This document shows, one piece after another, positions 19,987-29,168 of a DNA stretch of 53,816 bases (its first letter is position 1; each line of letters starts with the position of its first letter). Source of the DNA: an uncultured beta proteobacterium. GTDB lineage: Bacteria > Pseudomonadota > Gammaproteobacteria > Burkholderiales > Burkholderiaceae_B. The notes beneath the pieces were generated by a model that saw only the letters and a program-made list of their open reading frames with translations, did not search any database and was not told where the DNA came from. The stretch lies in NCBI GenBank assembly GCA_903847325.1, contig CAINDJ010000353.1, positions 1 to 53,816 of the forward strand, in the 5' to 3' direction. A program made the position numbers and the translations under genes.

Positions 19987-20808
19987 ATGAGTACGCACGC
20001 AGAAATAAAACGAGTCACCGTTCCGCAGTTGCGGGCGTGTAAGGGTCAGCGCAAGATCGTTGCGCTGACGGCTCATAATGTTTCAACCGCGCGCATCGTT
20101 GATGATTATCTGGATTTTGTGTTGATCGGTGATTCAACCGCGATGGTTGCGTATGGCTTGCCTAACACCCTGTCTTTTACGCTCGAACAAACAGGCCACC
20201 ATACGGCGGCTGTGGTGCGTGGCACACAACATGCTTGCGTTGTTGCTGACATGCCTTTTGGCAGTTATCAAGAGTCGGTGTCACAAGCGTTTCGCAGTGC
20301 GGCGTACCTGGTGGGTCAGGGTGCGGATGCCGTTAAGCTCGAAGGCGGTGCAGTCATGGCCGAGACGGTTGAGTACCTCGTGCGTCGCGGCATTCCTGTG
20401 CTGGCCCATGTGGGACTGATGCCACAGTATGTCAACACCATGGGCGGCTATCTGGCGCAAGGCCGCACGCCTGAGGCTGCAGCGCGTATCCTTGCAGATG
20501 CTCAGGCGCTTGAGCAGGCGGGTGCATTTGGTGTGGTGCTCGAAGGTGTGGCTGAGGCGTTGGGTGCGGAGATCACAGAAAAAGTTTCAATCCCGACGAT
20601 TGGGATTGGTGCTTCCGTTGCATGCGATGGTCAAATCCTTGTTACAGAAGACATGCTAGGTTTGAGTGGTGAGCGTGTCCCTAAATTTGTTAAACGTTAC
20701 GCGGATGTTGAAAGCGTCATGCGCCAGGCTGTTCAGCGTTACGCCGACGAAGTCCGTGCGGGTAAATTTCCAGAAGCACAACATTGTTTTGGTGTGAAAC
20801 GCACCTGA
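19987..20808 (+). CDS. panB: 3-methyl-2-oxobutanoate hydroxymethyltransferase
   Basis: MVAYGLPNTLSFTLEQ, VVADMPFGSYQ, VKLEGG, HVGLMPQ, IPTIGIGASVACDGQILVTEDMLGL. Confidence 0.96.
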   Translation: MSTHAEIKRVTVPQLRACKGQRKIVALTAHNVSTARIVDDYLDFVLIGDSTAMVAYGLPNTLSFTLEQTGHHTAAVVRGTQHACVVADMPFGSYQESVSQAFRSAAYLVGQGADAVKLEGGAVMAETVEYLVRRGIPVLAHVGLMPQYVNTMGGYLAQGRTPEAAARILADAQALEQAGAFGVVLEGVAEALGAEITEKVSIPTIGIGASVACDGQILVTEDMLGLSGERVPKFVKRYADVESVMRQAVQRYADEVRAGKFPEAQHCFGVKRT

Positions 20809-20826
20809 TCCAACAGATTCAAACTC

Positions 20827-21306
20827 ATGACAACAACTGAAAAGCCCTGGCACGTCGTTCGTAACTCTACCGTCCATGGCAATGGTGTGTTCGCCGCGCG
20901 TGCGATACCCGCAGGCACACGGATCATTGAGTACGGTGGCAAGACGATTAGTGCCAAGGAAGCAGACCGCCGGCATCCTACCAATCCAGACGATCCTTTT
21001 CATACGTTTTTCTTTTCAATCAGCTCAGGCAAAGTGATTGATGGCAATGACGAGGGCAATGATGCGCGTTGGATCAATCACTCCTGTGACGCGAATTGCG
21101 AAAGCACAGAGGGTAAAGGTGGCAAGCGCGTGCACATTGTCGCCAAGCGCGATATCAAACGTGGCGAAGAGCTGAATTACGACTACGGCCTGTCAATTGA
21201 AGGTGAAAAACTTACCAAGAAATTGAAAGCGCAATATTTGTGCCGTTGCGGTGCAGAGTCCTGTCGCGGCACGATGCTCGCGGTACCAAAGAAAAAATCA
21301 AAGTAA
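20827..21306 (+). CDS. SET-domain lysine methyltransferase-like protein with post-SET Cys motif
   Basis: HGNGVFAARAIPAGTRIIEYGG; DARWINHSCDANCES; GEELNYDYG; CRCGAESCRGTM. Confidence 0.92.
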   Translation: MTTTEKPWHVVRNSTVHGNGVFAARAIPAGTRIIEYGGKTISAKEADRRHPTNPDDPFHTFFFSISSGKVIDGNDEGNDARWINHSCDANCESTEGKGGKRVHIVAKRDIKRGEELNYDYGLSIEGEKLTKKLKAQYLCRCGAESCRGTMLAVPKKKSK

Positions 21307-21795
21307 CTGCCACCAGGCAAATCCCAGCGCACTGAGCGCGCCGCCTGTCAGCATTGTTCTCAGGCGGAACACCCAGGCGGGCATACGCTGGGGTGACTTG
21401 CGCAGCAACATGCTGTCGAGTATCCACTGCAGTGCCAGGCCCGCCATGAGCATGCGCAAACCGACATCTGTTGTTGCCAGTGTCGCAAACCAGCCAATCA
21501 AGGCAGGCATAACACTCCAGATAAACATGGTGTGACGTTGCGCGCCTGCAGGTGCGTTAACAGCCATTCCCCACCACAGCGCACCTACAAAGCTCAGGAT
21601 GACTGCGCCATACATGATCAGAGCGACGATCGCGATCACCGGATCAAAACCCGTGTCGATGACTGTGGCCAGCGCCAGGACCCAGAAAGGCACCAGGCCT
21701 AGTAAACCGGGGATGAGGGCGCTCAGGGGAATCCGTGAGGGAGGTAGCCCGACGAGTGCGTTCGGGTCTTTAGCGGCATTAAGTAGGTCAGACAT
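21298..21795 (-). CDS. DUF3429 domain-containing membrane protein
   Basis: PLSALIPGLLGLVPFW...YGAVILSFVGALWWGMA; multiple TMs; ends overlapping the convergent SET gene. Confidence 0.82.
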   Translation of the reverse strand: MSDLLNAAKDPNALVGLPPSRIPLSALIPGLLGLVPFWVLALATVIDTGFDPVIAIVALIMYGAVILSFVGALWWGMAVNAPAGAQRHTMFIWSVMPALIGWFATLATTDVGLRMLMAGLALQWILDSMLLRKSPQRMPAWVFRLRTMLTGGALSALGFAWWQLL

Positions 21796-21856
21796 GATGA
21801 TGATATTACCAAGACCTTGCGACAAGTAAAAGACAACTTTCCCTTAAGATAACGTG

Positions 21857-22645
21857 ATGGAACTCAGACAAACCGCTCTTGATGCACTTCTCCTGACCGA
21901 CTGGCAGGGGAAAGCTGATTTGTTGATCCGCATGTCAGAAGATTTGGCGCTCGACACAACGAAAATTATTTCACCTAAAGACGGAATTCCGGGAAGACCT
22001 GCCGCGCTGCAGTGGGTGAGTCCCTCGGGCTTGCGACAGCGCAGCGTCCACACCCTCGAAGGCCGTGCGGTGCTGATCCACGCGCTGGCGCATATTGAAT
22101 TCAATGCGATTAATCTGGCGCTCGATGTGGTGTGGCGTTTTGCAGGAATGCCTGAAGGGTTTTATCGTGAATGGATAGGTGTCGCGCGCGAAGAGTCCTT
22201 GCATTTTGATTTGCTGAACAAGCATTTGCAGTCGCTCGGATTTAAATATGGGGATTTCCCGGCGCATGACGGCTTGTGGGAGATGGCCGAACGTACGCAA
22301 GAGGATGTGCTGGCGCGTATGGCGCTGGTGCCGCGTACGCTTGAGGCACGTGGCTTGGATGCTTCGCCACAGGTCAGGCATAAATTAGCGAGTGGCGGCG
22401 ACCCAAAGGCCGCCGCAATCATCGATATTATTTTGCGTGATGAAATCGGTCATGTCGCGATTGGAAACAACTGGTACCGCTGGCTTTGCACGCAGCGCGG
22501 TCTCGACCCTGTTCAGGCCTTTGCAGCGTTGGCCAAACGATATCAGGCTCCTGTTTTAAAAGGGCCCTTTAATCTCGATGCGCGGCGAGCCGCGGGTTTT
22601 GAGGAAGATGAGCTGGCTTTGCTCGGCCAGCCCTATGCCGGTTAG
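21857..22645 (+). CDS. DUF455 ferritin-like protein
   Basis: [43 protein letters not shown] metal-ligand motifs. Confidence 0.9.
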   Translation: MELRQTALDALLLTDWQGKADLLIRMSEDLALDTTKIISPKDGIPGRPAALQWVSPSGLRQRSVHTLEGRAVLIHALAHIEFNAINLALDVVWRFAGMPEGFYREWIGVAREESLHFDLLNKHLQSLGFKYGDFPAHDGLWEMAERTQEDVLARMALVPRTLEARGLDASPQVRHKLASGGDPKAAAIIDIILRDEIGHVAIGNNWYRWLCTQRGLDPVQAFAALAKRYQAPVLKGPFNLDARRAAGFEEDELALLGQPYAG

Positions 22646-24315
22646 GCCGCGTGCGCAAGGTGGCGATTCAGTGCACTCAGCACGGCTTTGAATGATGCTG
22701 TGACAATATCACGGTCAATCCCGACACCAAAACCGGTTGGCGCATCACCAATGCGCGCCTCAACGTAGCAGGCAGCCCGTGTATCGGTGCCTGTGCCGAT
22801 CGCATGCTCGTGGTAATCCATCACGCGAACAGGGATACCGAGGCAATCGACAAAAGCGGAAATCGCACCGTCGCCGGATCCGGTTAATGCGCGATGCTCA
22901 CCACCCACATCAAACTCTGCCTCGATGGTGAAGTGTTTGCCCTCAGCCGCGCTGGGATCGCCTGTGATGCGATGCTTGATCAGTGTCCAGGGCGTGTTTT
23001 GCGTGAGATATTCTTTACTGAAAATATCGTACACAGCATTCGCTGTGACTTCACTGCCGGTTTCGTCCGTGACACGCTGAATGGCGCGGCTGAATTCGAT
23101 TTGCAAACGACGTGGCAAGGCTAAGCCGTGCTCCTGTTCGAGCAGATAGGAGACGCCGCCCTTGCCAGACTGGCTGTTGACGCGAATCACCGCGTCGTAG
23201 CTGCGTCCGAGATCAGCCGGGTCGATTGGCAAATAAGGGACTTCCCAGATCGTATCGGCTTTCTGAACGGCCAAACCTTTTTTGATCGCATCCTGGTGTG
23301 AGCCTGAAAACGCGGTGAACACCAGATCGCCGGCATAAGGATGACGCGGATGGACAGGTAACTGATTGCAGTCCTCTACGCAGCGGCGCACCTCATCAAT
23401 GTCGGAAAAGTCCAGCCCTGGATGGATACCCTGGGTGTAGAGGTTTAACGCGAGCGTGACGAGGTCGACGTTGCCGGTACGCTCGCCGTTGCCGAACAGG
23501 CAGCCTTCGACGCGGTCGCCACCTGCCATCACGCCAAGTTCGGCCGCGGCAACAGCGGTGCCACGGTCGTTATGCGGATGCAAGCTGATGATGATGCAGT
23601 CACGCTTGTTGAGATTGTTGTGCATGTATTCGATCTGGTCGGCATACATGTTGGGAGTGGTCGCCTCGATGGTTGCAGGCAAGTTGTACACAATCTTTTT
23701 CTGGGGGGTTGGTTGCCAGACTTCAGTAACTGCGTTACAGACCTCGAGCGCAAAATCTGGCTCGGTGGTGCTAAATACCTCGGGGGAATATTCGTAGAAC
23801 CAGTTTGTCTCGGGATGTTTAGCCATGCACTCCATGACACATTTGGTGCCGTCGATGGCGACTTGTTTGACCTCCGCCCGGTTCATATTGAATACGATGC
23901 GCCGAAATCCTGGTGCGCAGGCGTTGTAGAGGTGAATCATGGCCTGTTTGGCGCCCGCTGCAGCCTCTACAGTGCGTTCGATCAGTTCGGGCCTGGCCTG
24001 GGTCAGGGCGATGATGGTTACGTCGTCAGGGATGCGGTTTTCATCCACCAGTGCACGTACGAAATCAAAGTCTGTTTGCGAGGCGGATGGAAAGCCTACC
24101 TCGATTTCTTTGAAACCGATCTTGATCAGCATGTCAAAAAAGCGGAGCTTGCGCTCAACGCTCATGGGCTCGATCAGGGACTGGTTGCCATCACGCAAGT
24201 CGGTGCTCATCCAGATGGGAGGGTGGGTGATGCGTTTTGAGGGCCAGGTGCGCTCGGCAAAGTCGCGTTCAAATGGTTTGAAAGGGATATATTTTGTTGC
24301 AGGATTTTTAAGCAT
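22642..24315 (-). CDS. leuA: 2-isopropylmalate synthase
   Basis: [60 protein letters not shown]-terminal LeuA allosteric-type domain. Confidence 0.96.
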   Translation of the reverse strand: MLKNPATKYIPFKPFERDFAERTWPSKRITHPPIWMSTDLRDGNQSLIEPMSVERKLRFFDMLIKIGFKEIEVGFPSASQTDFDFVRALVDENRIPDDVTIIALTQARPELIERTVEAAAGAKQAMIHLYNACAPGFRRIVFNMNRAEVKQVAIDGTKCVMECMAKHPETNWFYEYSPEVFSTTEPDFALEVCNAVTEVWQPTPQKKIVYNLPATIEATTPNMYADQIEYMHNNLNKRDCIIISLHPHNDRGTAVAAAELGVMAGGDRVEGCLFGNGERTGNVDLVTLALNLYTQGIHPGLDFSDIDEVRRCVEDCNQLPVHPRHPYAGDLVFTAFSGSHQDAIKKGLAVQKADTIWEVPYLPIDPADLGRSYDAVIRVNSQSGKGGVSYLLEQEHGLALPRRLQIEFSRAIQRVTDETGSEVTANAVYDIFSKEYLTQNTPWTLIKHRITGDPSAAEGKHFTIEAEFDVGGEHRALTGSGDGAISAFVDCLGIPVRVMDYHEHAIGTGTDTRAACYVEARIGDAPTGFGVGIDRDIVTASFKAVLSALNRHLAHAA

Positions 24316-24317
24316 CT

Positions 24318-24362
24318 TTATCTCGGATCAAGTTCTTTTGCGGCACGAATTGGTTGAATCAT
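24318..24362 (-). promoter_or_regulatory. Candidate 14-aa upstream ORF ([14 protein letters not shown]) ending 2 nt before leuA ATG
   Basis: Preceded by cGGGGGtcaccATG; stop TAA then agATG of leuA. Confidence 0.4.
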
Positions 24363-24445
24363 GGTGACCCCCGGTTGGTTTTAGCCAACTTCTGACTGCC
24401 GTCAGGACAAATAATCAGTAAGGGGGGATAAACCGAGTGGCGAAT

Positions 24446-24482
24446 GGTTGCCGGACAGCCACGGGCACTAGGCCCGGCAACC
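24446..24482 (-). promoter_or_regulatory. Hairpin overlapping the leader ORF stop (candidate attenuator element)
   Basis: Perfect 9-bp arms ggttgccgg...ccggcaacc. Confidence 0.55.
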
Positions 24483-24605
24483 GATCGCTAGTAGTAGCGA
24501 TAGCAAGCCAAGGTTTGAAGCAGCGTCGCACGCAACCGAACCGCGGCCTGAAGAGGCGGCGCGACGGGTTGAGGAGCAGAATGAAGCTGCGACGATGCTA
24601 TGCAT
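24468..24605 (-). promoter_or_regulatory. Candidate leuA leader peptide (45 codons) with a Leu-codon cluster
   Basis: MHSIVAASFCSSTRRAASSGRGSVACDAASNLGLLSLLLAIGCRA*: codons ctt ggc ttg cta tcg cta cta cta just before a hairpin. Confidence 0.6.
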
Positions 24606-24648
24606 AGGTTCTAGTCAAACATATTTTTGCGCTGAACGCAAGTAATAA

Positions 24649-25248
24649 TTAAGCCATCATAGTGGGTTCGCGATACCCAGAGGAGTCCGCTGGTGCGGAT
24701 TGTGTGTCAGACTCCGTACTGAGGGCAAGCTCAAGTTCAGCAAGCTGGGCGCGTGCCAGGGCCATTTTTCTTACGCGGCCGCTGCGCACTTGTTTAAGGG
24801 TTGTTTGCAGGGTTCCTACCGTGATGGGTTGTGCGGGGTCTTTCCAGACCCAGCGCAATACATCCAGTACCTCTGGGCTGAGTTTGGTGCATATGTCGCG
24901 AAATACACCCAGCGGTACGATGGCGGCACGGCCTCGCGCGAGGCTTTGATGCAGCCAGCTGCGAAAAGCGGCAATGACGCAGAGCGAGACAATGAGGACG
25001 ACGACCCACCAGATATAAGGATTGATACGCGTGAGGAAATCGACAACCTGAGGTCCAAACGCTTCGAACCCGTTGTATTTGACGGTGACGCCTTGTTTAA
25101 TCGTAAAACTGCATAACCAGTACCAGGAGAGTAATACCGCGGCGAGTACTACGAGCCGCAGCATGATGCGTGGAAGCGCCAGCTTTAGCAAAGTATTGCT
25201 AAGCAAACGAGAGTCTTTTCGGAGATTTAAGGTGCTGTATCGATTCAT
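24649..25248 (-). CDS. Hypothetical membrane protein with two TM segments
   Basis: Hydrophobic segments LVVLAAVLLSWYWLCSF and WWVVVLIVSLCVIAAF; family not recognised. Confidence 0.6.
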   Translation of the reverse strand: MNRYSTLNLRKDSRLLSNTLLKLALPRIMLRLVVLAAVLLSWYWLCSFTIKQGVTVKYNGFEAFGPQVVDFLTRINPYIWWVVVLIVSLCVIAAFRSWLHQSLARGRAAIVPLGVFRDICTKLSPEVLDVLRWVWKDPAQPITVGTLQTTLKQVRSGRVRKMALARAQLAELELALSTESDTQSAPADSSGYREPTMMA

Positions 25249-25267
25249 CATGCAAAATATTGTACCT

Positions 25268-26767
25268 ATGAGTCGCAATTTTCTCGAACTTCGTCACGGA
25301 CAGCACCTTGCGCTGACCCCAGCACTGCAACAATCCATCAGATTGCTGCAGCTTTCGACGTTGGATCTTGAGGCGGAAGTCGCGACCGCATTGGCTGAAA
25401 ATCCTCTGCTTGAGCAGGAGGGCGATGCACTGCAGGACGCGGGAGCCGTCCCGCAAATGACACGCTCAGGTGAGAGCGCTGCAGAAGGCCATCAGGAATC
25501 TGGGCGTGACGGCACGCAGGACAGTGTCCATGAGGCGGTCGGTTCCACGCGGGAGGATGAACCGCACATGGACCGGGAGCGGGTAGAGTTTTCTTCTGAA
25601 TCCCGTGGTTCGCGCGATGATGAATATACTGAACGCCCCGAGTCGGCGCGCGAAAGTAACCTACGCGAGTATTTGCTCGAGCAGTTAGGTACAACAAGGC
25701 TGAGTCGACGCGATGCGGCGCTGGTTGAGCTGCTCATTGAAGAGCTTAACGATGATGGTTTTCTTGCCTCTTCGCTCGAAGAAATCGTAAGCTGGATGGA
25801 TCCTGCGCTTGATCTCGGCATGGAAGATTTCCGCACCGCGCTCAAGATGTTGCAATCGTTTGATCCTGTGGGCGTAGGCGCGCGCGATCTGGGTGAATGC
25901 CTGGACTTGCAGCTTCAGTTTGCACAGGCAGAACGATTCCCCGAGCTATGTGATGCGCCCGTATTAAAGATTGCACGCACACTTTGTCAGCAGCACCTGG
26001 CTATGTTGGCGACCGGTAATATGACGCGGCTGCGCGAGGCGTTGCAATGCGACGCAGAGATGCTGCGTCGCGCCCATGCGCTTGTGCTGCGTCTGAACCC
26101 AAGACCTGGCAGTGACTGGAATAAGCCCGCGGCAGATTTCGCGGTACCTGATGTGATTGTGCGTAAGTCGCGGCAAGGCTGGGTCGCATCGTTAAACGAG
26201 GCCGTTGTCCCGCGCCTGCGTGTCAACACAATGTATGCACAAGCCCTGGGCAGCGCGCGCTCAGGCGCCAATGCGGCGATGCATGGTCAGCTGCAGGAGG
26301 CGCGCTGGATGATCCGAAATGTTGCGCAAAGATTCGATACGATCTTGCGCGTATCGCAAGCGATCGTGGCACACCAGCAGTCATTTTTTAACAAGGGCTG
26401 GGAGGCTGTGCGCCCTTTAACGCTGAAAGATATTGCTGCAGAGCTTGGGATGCACGAGTCGACGATTTCACGCGCGACGACACAAAAATTTATATTGACA
26501 CCATTTGGGACGCTTGAGCTCAAACGGTTTTTCAGTACCGGTCTGATGACTGAGGGTAAAGAGTCCACCTCAGCTACAGCGGTGCAAACACGTATTCAAA
26601 GTTTGATACACGCAGAGGACCGGAAAAAACCGTTGTCAGACAGTCAGCTGGTGTCCATGCTCGACCGCGATGGTATTACGATTGCACGGCGTACTGTTGC
26701 TAAATACAGAGAGTTGCTACGCATACCGACCGCACCACTGCGTAAGTCTCAGGCCGGTGAGGGCTAA
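25268..26767 (+). CDS. rpoN: RNA polymerase sigma-54 factor
   Basis: Region I FLELRHGQHLALTPALQQSIRLLQLSTLDLEAEV; RPL.LKDIAAELGMHESTISRATTQKFI; RpoN box ARRTVAKYRE. Confidence 0.96.
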   Translation: MSRNFLELRHGQHLALTPALQQSIRLLQLSTLDLEAEVATALAENPLLEQEGDALQDAGAVPQMTRSGESAAEGHQESGRDGTQDSVHEAVGSTREDEPHMDRERVEFSSESRGSRDDEYTERPESARESNLREYLLEQLGTTRLSRRDAALVELLIEELNDDGFLASSLEEIVSWMDPALDLGMEDFRTALKMLQSFDPVGVGARDLGECLDLQLQFAQAERFPELCDAPVLKIARTLCQQHLAMLATGNMTRLREALQCDAEMLRRAHALVLRLNPRPGSDWNKPAADFAVPDVIVRKSRQGWVASLNEAVVPRLRVNTMYAQALGSARSGANAAMHGQLQEARWMIRNVAQRFDTILRVSQAIVAHQQSFFNKGWEAVRPLTLKDIAAELGMHESTISRATTQKFILTPFGTLELKRFFSTGLMTEGKESTSATAVQTRIQSLIHAEDRKKPLSDSQLVSMLDRDGITIARRTVAKYRELLRIPTAPLRKSQAGEG

Positions 26768-26808
26768 TGCAGGGCGCTGATATGCGCAGTAAAAATTAAT
26801 ACTGCAGG

Positions 26809-27486
26809 TTAATTGTCGCGCGCAGGACAGTCTGCGGTTTTACCCCAACCGTTGTTAGGGGCGCAAAATTTATTTCTGGCGTTTTGCACGCAAGTCGGTC
26901 GTTGAAAAAAACCCAAGTTAGCGCATCGATCAATTTCTTTCTTCAGGCTTTGAACCCAGCTATACACCGTTATCACGGGCGCCTTGGTTGGGTCGGTGTT
27001 GGTGCTGGTCCGCACACCTTCTACTACGGGTGCGCCAGGTGCGGTGCGGGCCGGTGCGCCTGACTGTGGCGTTTTAACTTCACTTGTCGCGATATCGAGC
27101 GTAGCCACGTCGCTTTGCGCATGCGCGAGCTCCGCGCCGCCAGCAACTAATTCGTTATCGCGCCTTTCGTAGTTGCCCTCACCATCTACCGCCATCGCGG
27201 TCGTGCCCACATCTGTGACAGAGGCGAGGATCGGCGTAATTGTCCATTCGACGGGTGTACTCGAGCGGGGTATGCCAAGTGTTCCGTCGACACGGGGTTG
27301 TGGTGGTTGTGGCGTAAACGGTTTGCCGTTGGCGTCCAGCACCTGATCTTTGGTGTCTTTAGTCCCCGCAACCGACGCGATGGATTCGGGCGCGCGCGAG
27401 ACCAGCCATTCGCCCAACTGTATGCCGCCTTGCCATGAGGCAACAGCAGCAAGCACTAGAAAAACGAATAGGGTACGCCAGGACAT
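26809..27486 (-). CDS. Hypothetical protein with N-terminal TM/signal anchor and C-terminal Cys residues
   Basis: ORF only; long low-complexity middle, C-terminal CANLGFFQRPTCVQNARNKFCAPNNGWGKTADC. Confidence 0.5.
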   Translation of the reverse strand: MSWRTLFVFLVLAAVASWQGGIQLGEWLVSRAPESIASVAGTKDTKDQVLDANGKPFTPQPPQPRVDGTLGIPRSSTPVEWTITPILASVTDVGTTAMAVDGEGNYERRDNELVAGGAELAHAQSDVATLDIATSEVKTPQSGAPARTAPGAPVVEGVRTSTNTDPTKAPVITVYSWVQSLKKEIDRCANLGFFQRPTCVQNARNKFCAPNNGWGKTADCPARDN

Positions 27487-27510
27487 TTTGATCTCAGAAA
27501 TACGAAATGA

Positions 27511-29121
27511 TTAGACCTTGTCGGCAAAAACCTGGCCACCGTGCTCGCGCATGGCGTGGAACCTGATCGCTGGATAGCGTTCCTCGGCTACACGCAGCTG
27601 CGCGGATGATGTCACCAGAAATGCCGGAGCTTCTACAACATCATAGGCGATATGAGAGGCATTGGCATCAATGAATTTGCTCAGTTCTTTGGGGTCTTCG
27701 GCTGTAATCCAGCGCGCCATGTTGTAGCGTGAGGGCATCAAACGTGCCTCAGCGCCATACTCGGCTTGCAGTCGATGGGCGACCACTTCGAACTGCAATT
27801 GGCCGACCGCGCCAAGCAATAGCGCACCACCCGCGGCGATCGGTCTGAAAACCTGAATCGCGCCTTCTTCGCCGAGTTGCATTAGACCCGTACGCAACTG
27901 TTTGGTGCGCAAAGGGTCTTTGACCTCGACGGCCTGAAACAGCTCAGGCGCAAAAAAAGGCAGCCCGGTAAAGTGCAGTGATTCACCTTCGGTCAGCACA
28001 TCGCCGAGATGCAAGATACCGTGGTTGGGAATACCAATCACGTCACCGGCATAGGCCTCATCGACTAGTTCGCGGCGTTGCGACAAGAATGACACAACGT
28101 TATTGGGCCGAATTTCTTTGCCATTACGGGAGACTTTCAAGCGCATGCCGCGATCAAATTTGCCGGAGCTTACGCGTACGAATGCGACGCGATCGCGGTG
28201 AGCAGGATCCATGTTGGCCTGAACTTTGAATACGACGCCGGTGAATTTTGGTTCATCAGGATTGACCAAGCGTTCTAGTGCCTGGCGCGAACCTGGTGGC
28301 GGCGCCTCGTCGACGAGTGCGTCGAGTACTTCCTGAACACCAAAGTTGTTGATGGCTGAACCGAAAAATACAGGTGTTTGTTTACCCGCTAAAAATTGTT
28401 CGCGATTAAATTCTGGAGCAGCGGCCTGGATCAGTTCGATTTCACCTTTGGCTTGTTTAAAAGCATCGGGAAAGCGCTTTTCGATTTCCGGATTGTCCAG
28501 ACCATCGATAAAGTCATCTTTACTGTCGTCGCGACGTTCCTGGCCGGGACGAAACAGTCGCATTCTGTCACGGTGAATATCGAATACACCGCCGAAACCT
28601 TTACCCATGCCAACAGGCCAGGAAAATGGCACGGCATCCATACCGATATGGGATTCGATTTCTGAAAGCAACTCAAGTGGCTCGCGGACTTCGCGATCCA
28701 TCTTGTTGATAAAGGTAATGATTGGAGTGTTGCGCGCGCGGCAGACCTGCAGCAAACGGATAGTTTGCGGCTCGACGCCGTTGGCCGCATCAATCACCAT
28801 CAGGGCGGCATCGACAGCGGTCAGCACACGGTAGGTGTCTTCTGAAAAGTCCTGGTGGCCGGGGGTGTCGAGCAGATTGATCACGCAATCACGGTATTCC
28901 ATTTGCATCACGGATGACGCGACTGAAATACCCCGCTGTTTTTCGATTTCCATCCAGTCGGAGGAGGCATGGCGCGAGGCCTTGCGGGCCTTGACGCTAC
29001 CGGCGATCTGAATCGCACCCGCGAAAAGCAAGAGCTTTTCCGTGAGGGTGGTTTTGCCCGCGTCAGGGTGGGAAATAATGGCGAACGTTCTGCGTCGCGC
29101 GACTTCAGTTGAGATACTCAT
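27511..29121 (-). CDS. prfC: Peptide chain release factor 3
   Basis: ISHPDAGKTTLTEKLLLFAGAIQ...KASRHASSDWMEIEKQRGISV...NLLDTPGHQDFSEDTYR. Confidence 0.96.
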   Translation of the reverse strand: MSISTEVARRRTFAIISHPDAGKTTLTEKLLLFAGAIQIAGSVKARKASRHASSDWMEIEKQRGISVASSVMQMEYRDCVINLLDTPGHQDFSEDTYRVLTAVDAALMVIDAANGVEPQTIRLLQVCRARNTPIITFINKMDREVREPLELLSEIESHIGMDAVPFSWPVGMGKGFGGVFDIHRDRMRLFRPGQERRDDSKDDFIDGLDNPEIEKRFPDAFKQAKGEIELIQAAAPEFNREQFLAGKQTPVFFGSAINNFGVQEVLDALVDEAPPPGSRQALERLVNPDEPKFTGVVFKVQANMDPAHRDRVAFVRVSSGKFDRGMRLKVSRNGKEIRPNNVVSFLSQRRELVDEAYAGDVIGIPNHGILHLGDVLTEGESLHFTGLPFFAPELFQAVEVKDPLRTKQLRTGLMQLGEEGAIQVFRPIAAGGALLLGAVGQLQFEVVAHRLQAEYGAEARLMPSRYNMARWITAEDPKELSKFIDANASHIAYDVVEAPAFLVTSSAQLRVAEERYPAIRFHAMREHGGQVFADKV

Positions 29122-29134
29122 GGTGGCAGATTTT

Positions 29135-29157
29135 ACAGGCTGGACGAGCCAGCCTGT
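29135..29157. repeat. 9-bp perfect hairpin in the rhlE-prfC gap
   Basis: acaggctgg-acgag-ccagcctgt, 13 nt upstream of prfC ATG. Confidence 0.5.
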
Positions 29158-29168
29158 TGTCGGACAAG

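Noticed and set aside
24316-24648. tRNA or other structured ncRNA in the leuA upstream gap
   Set aside because: No cloverleaf or TpsiC-like signature found; the hairpins fit better as leader elements.
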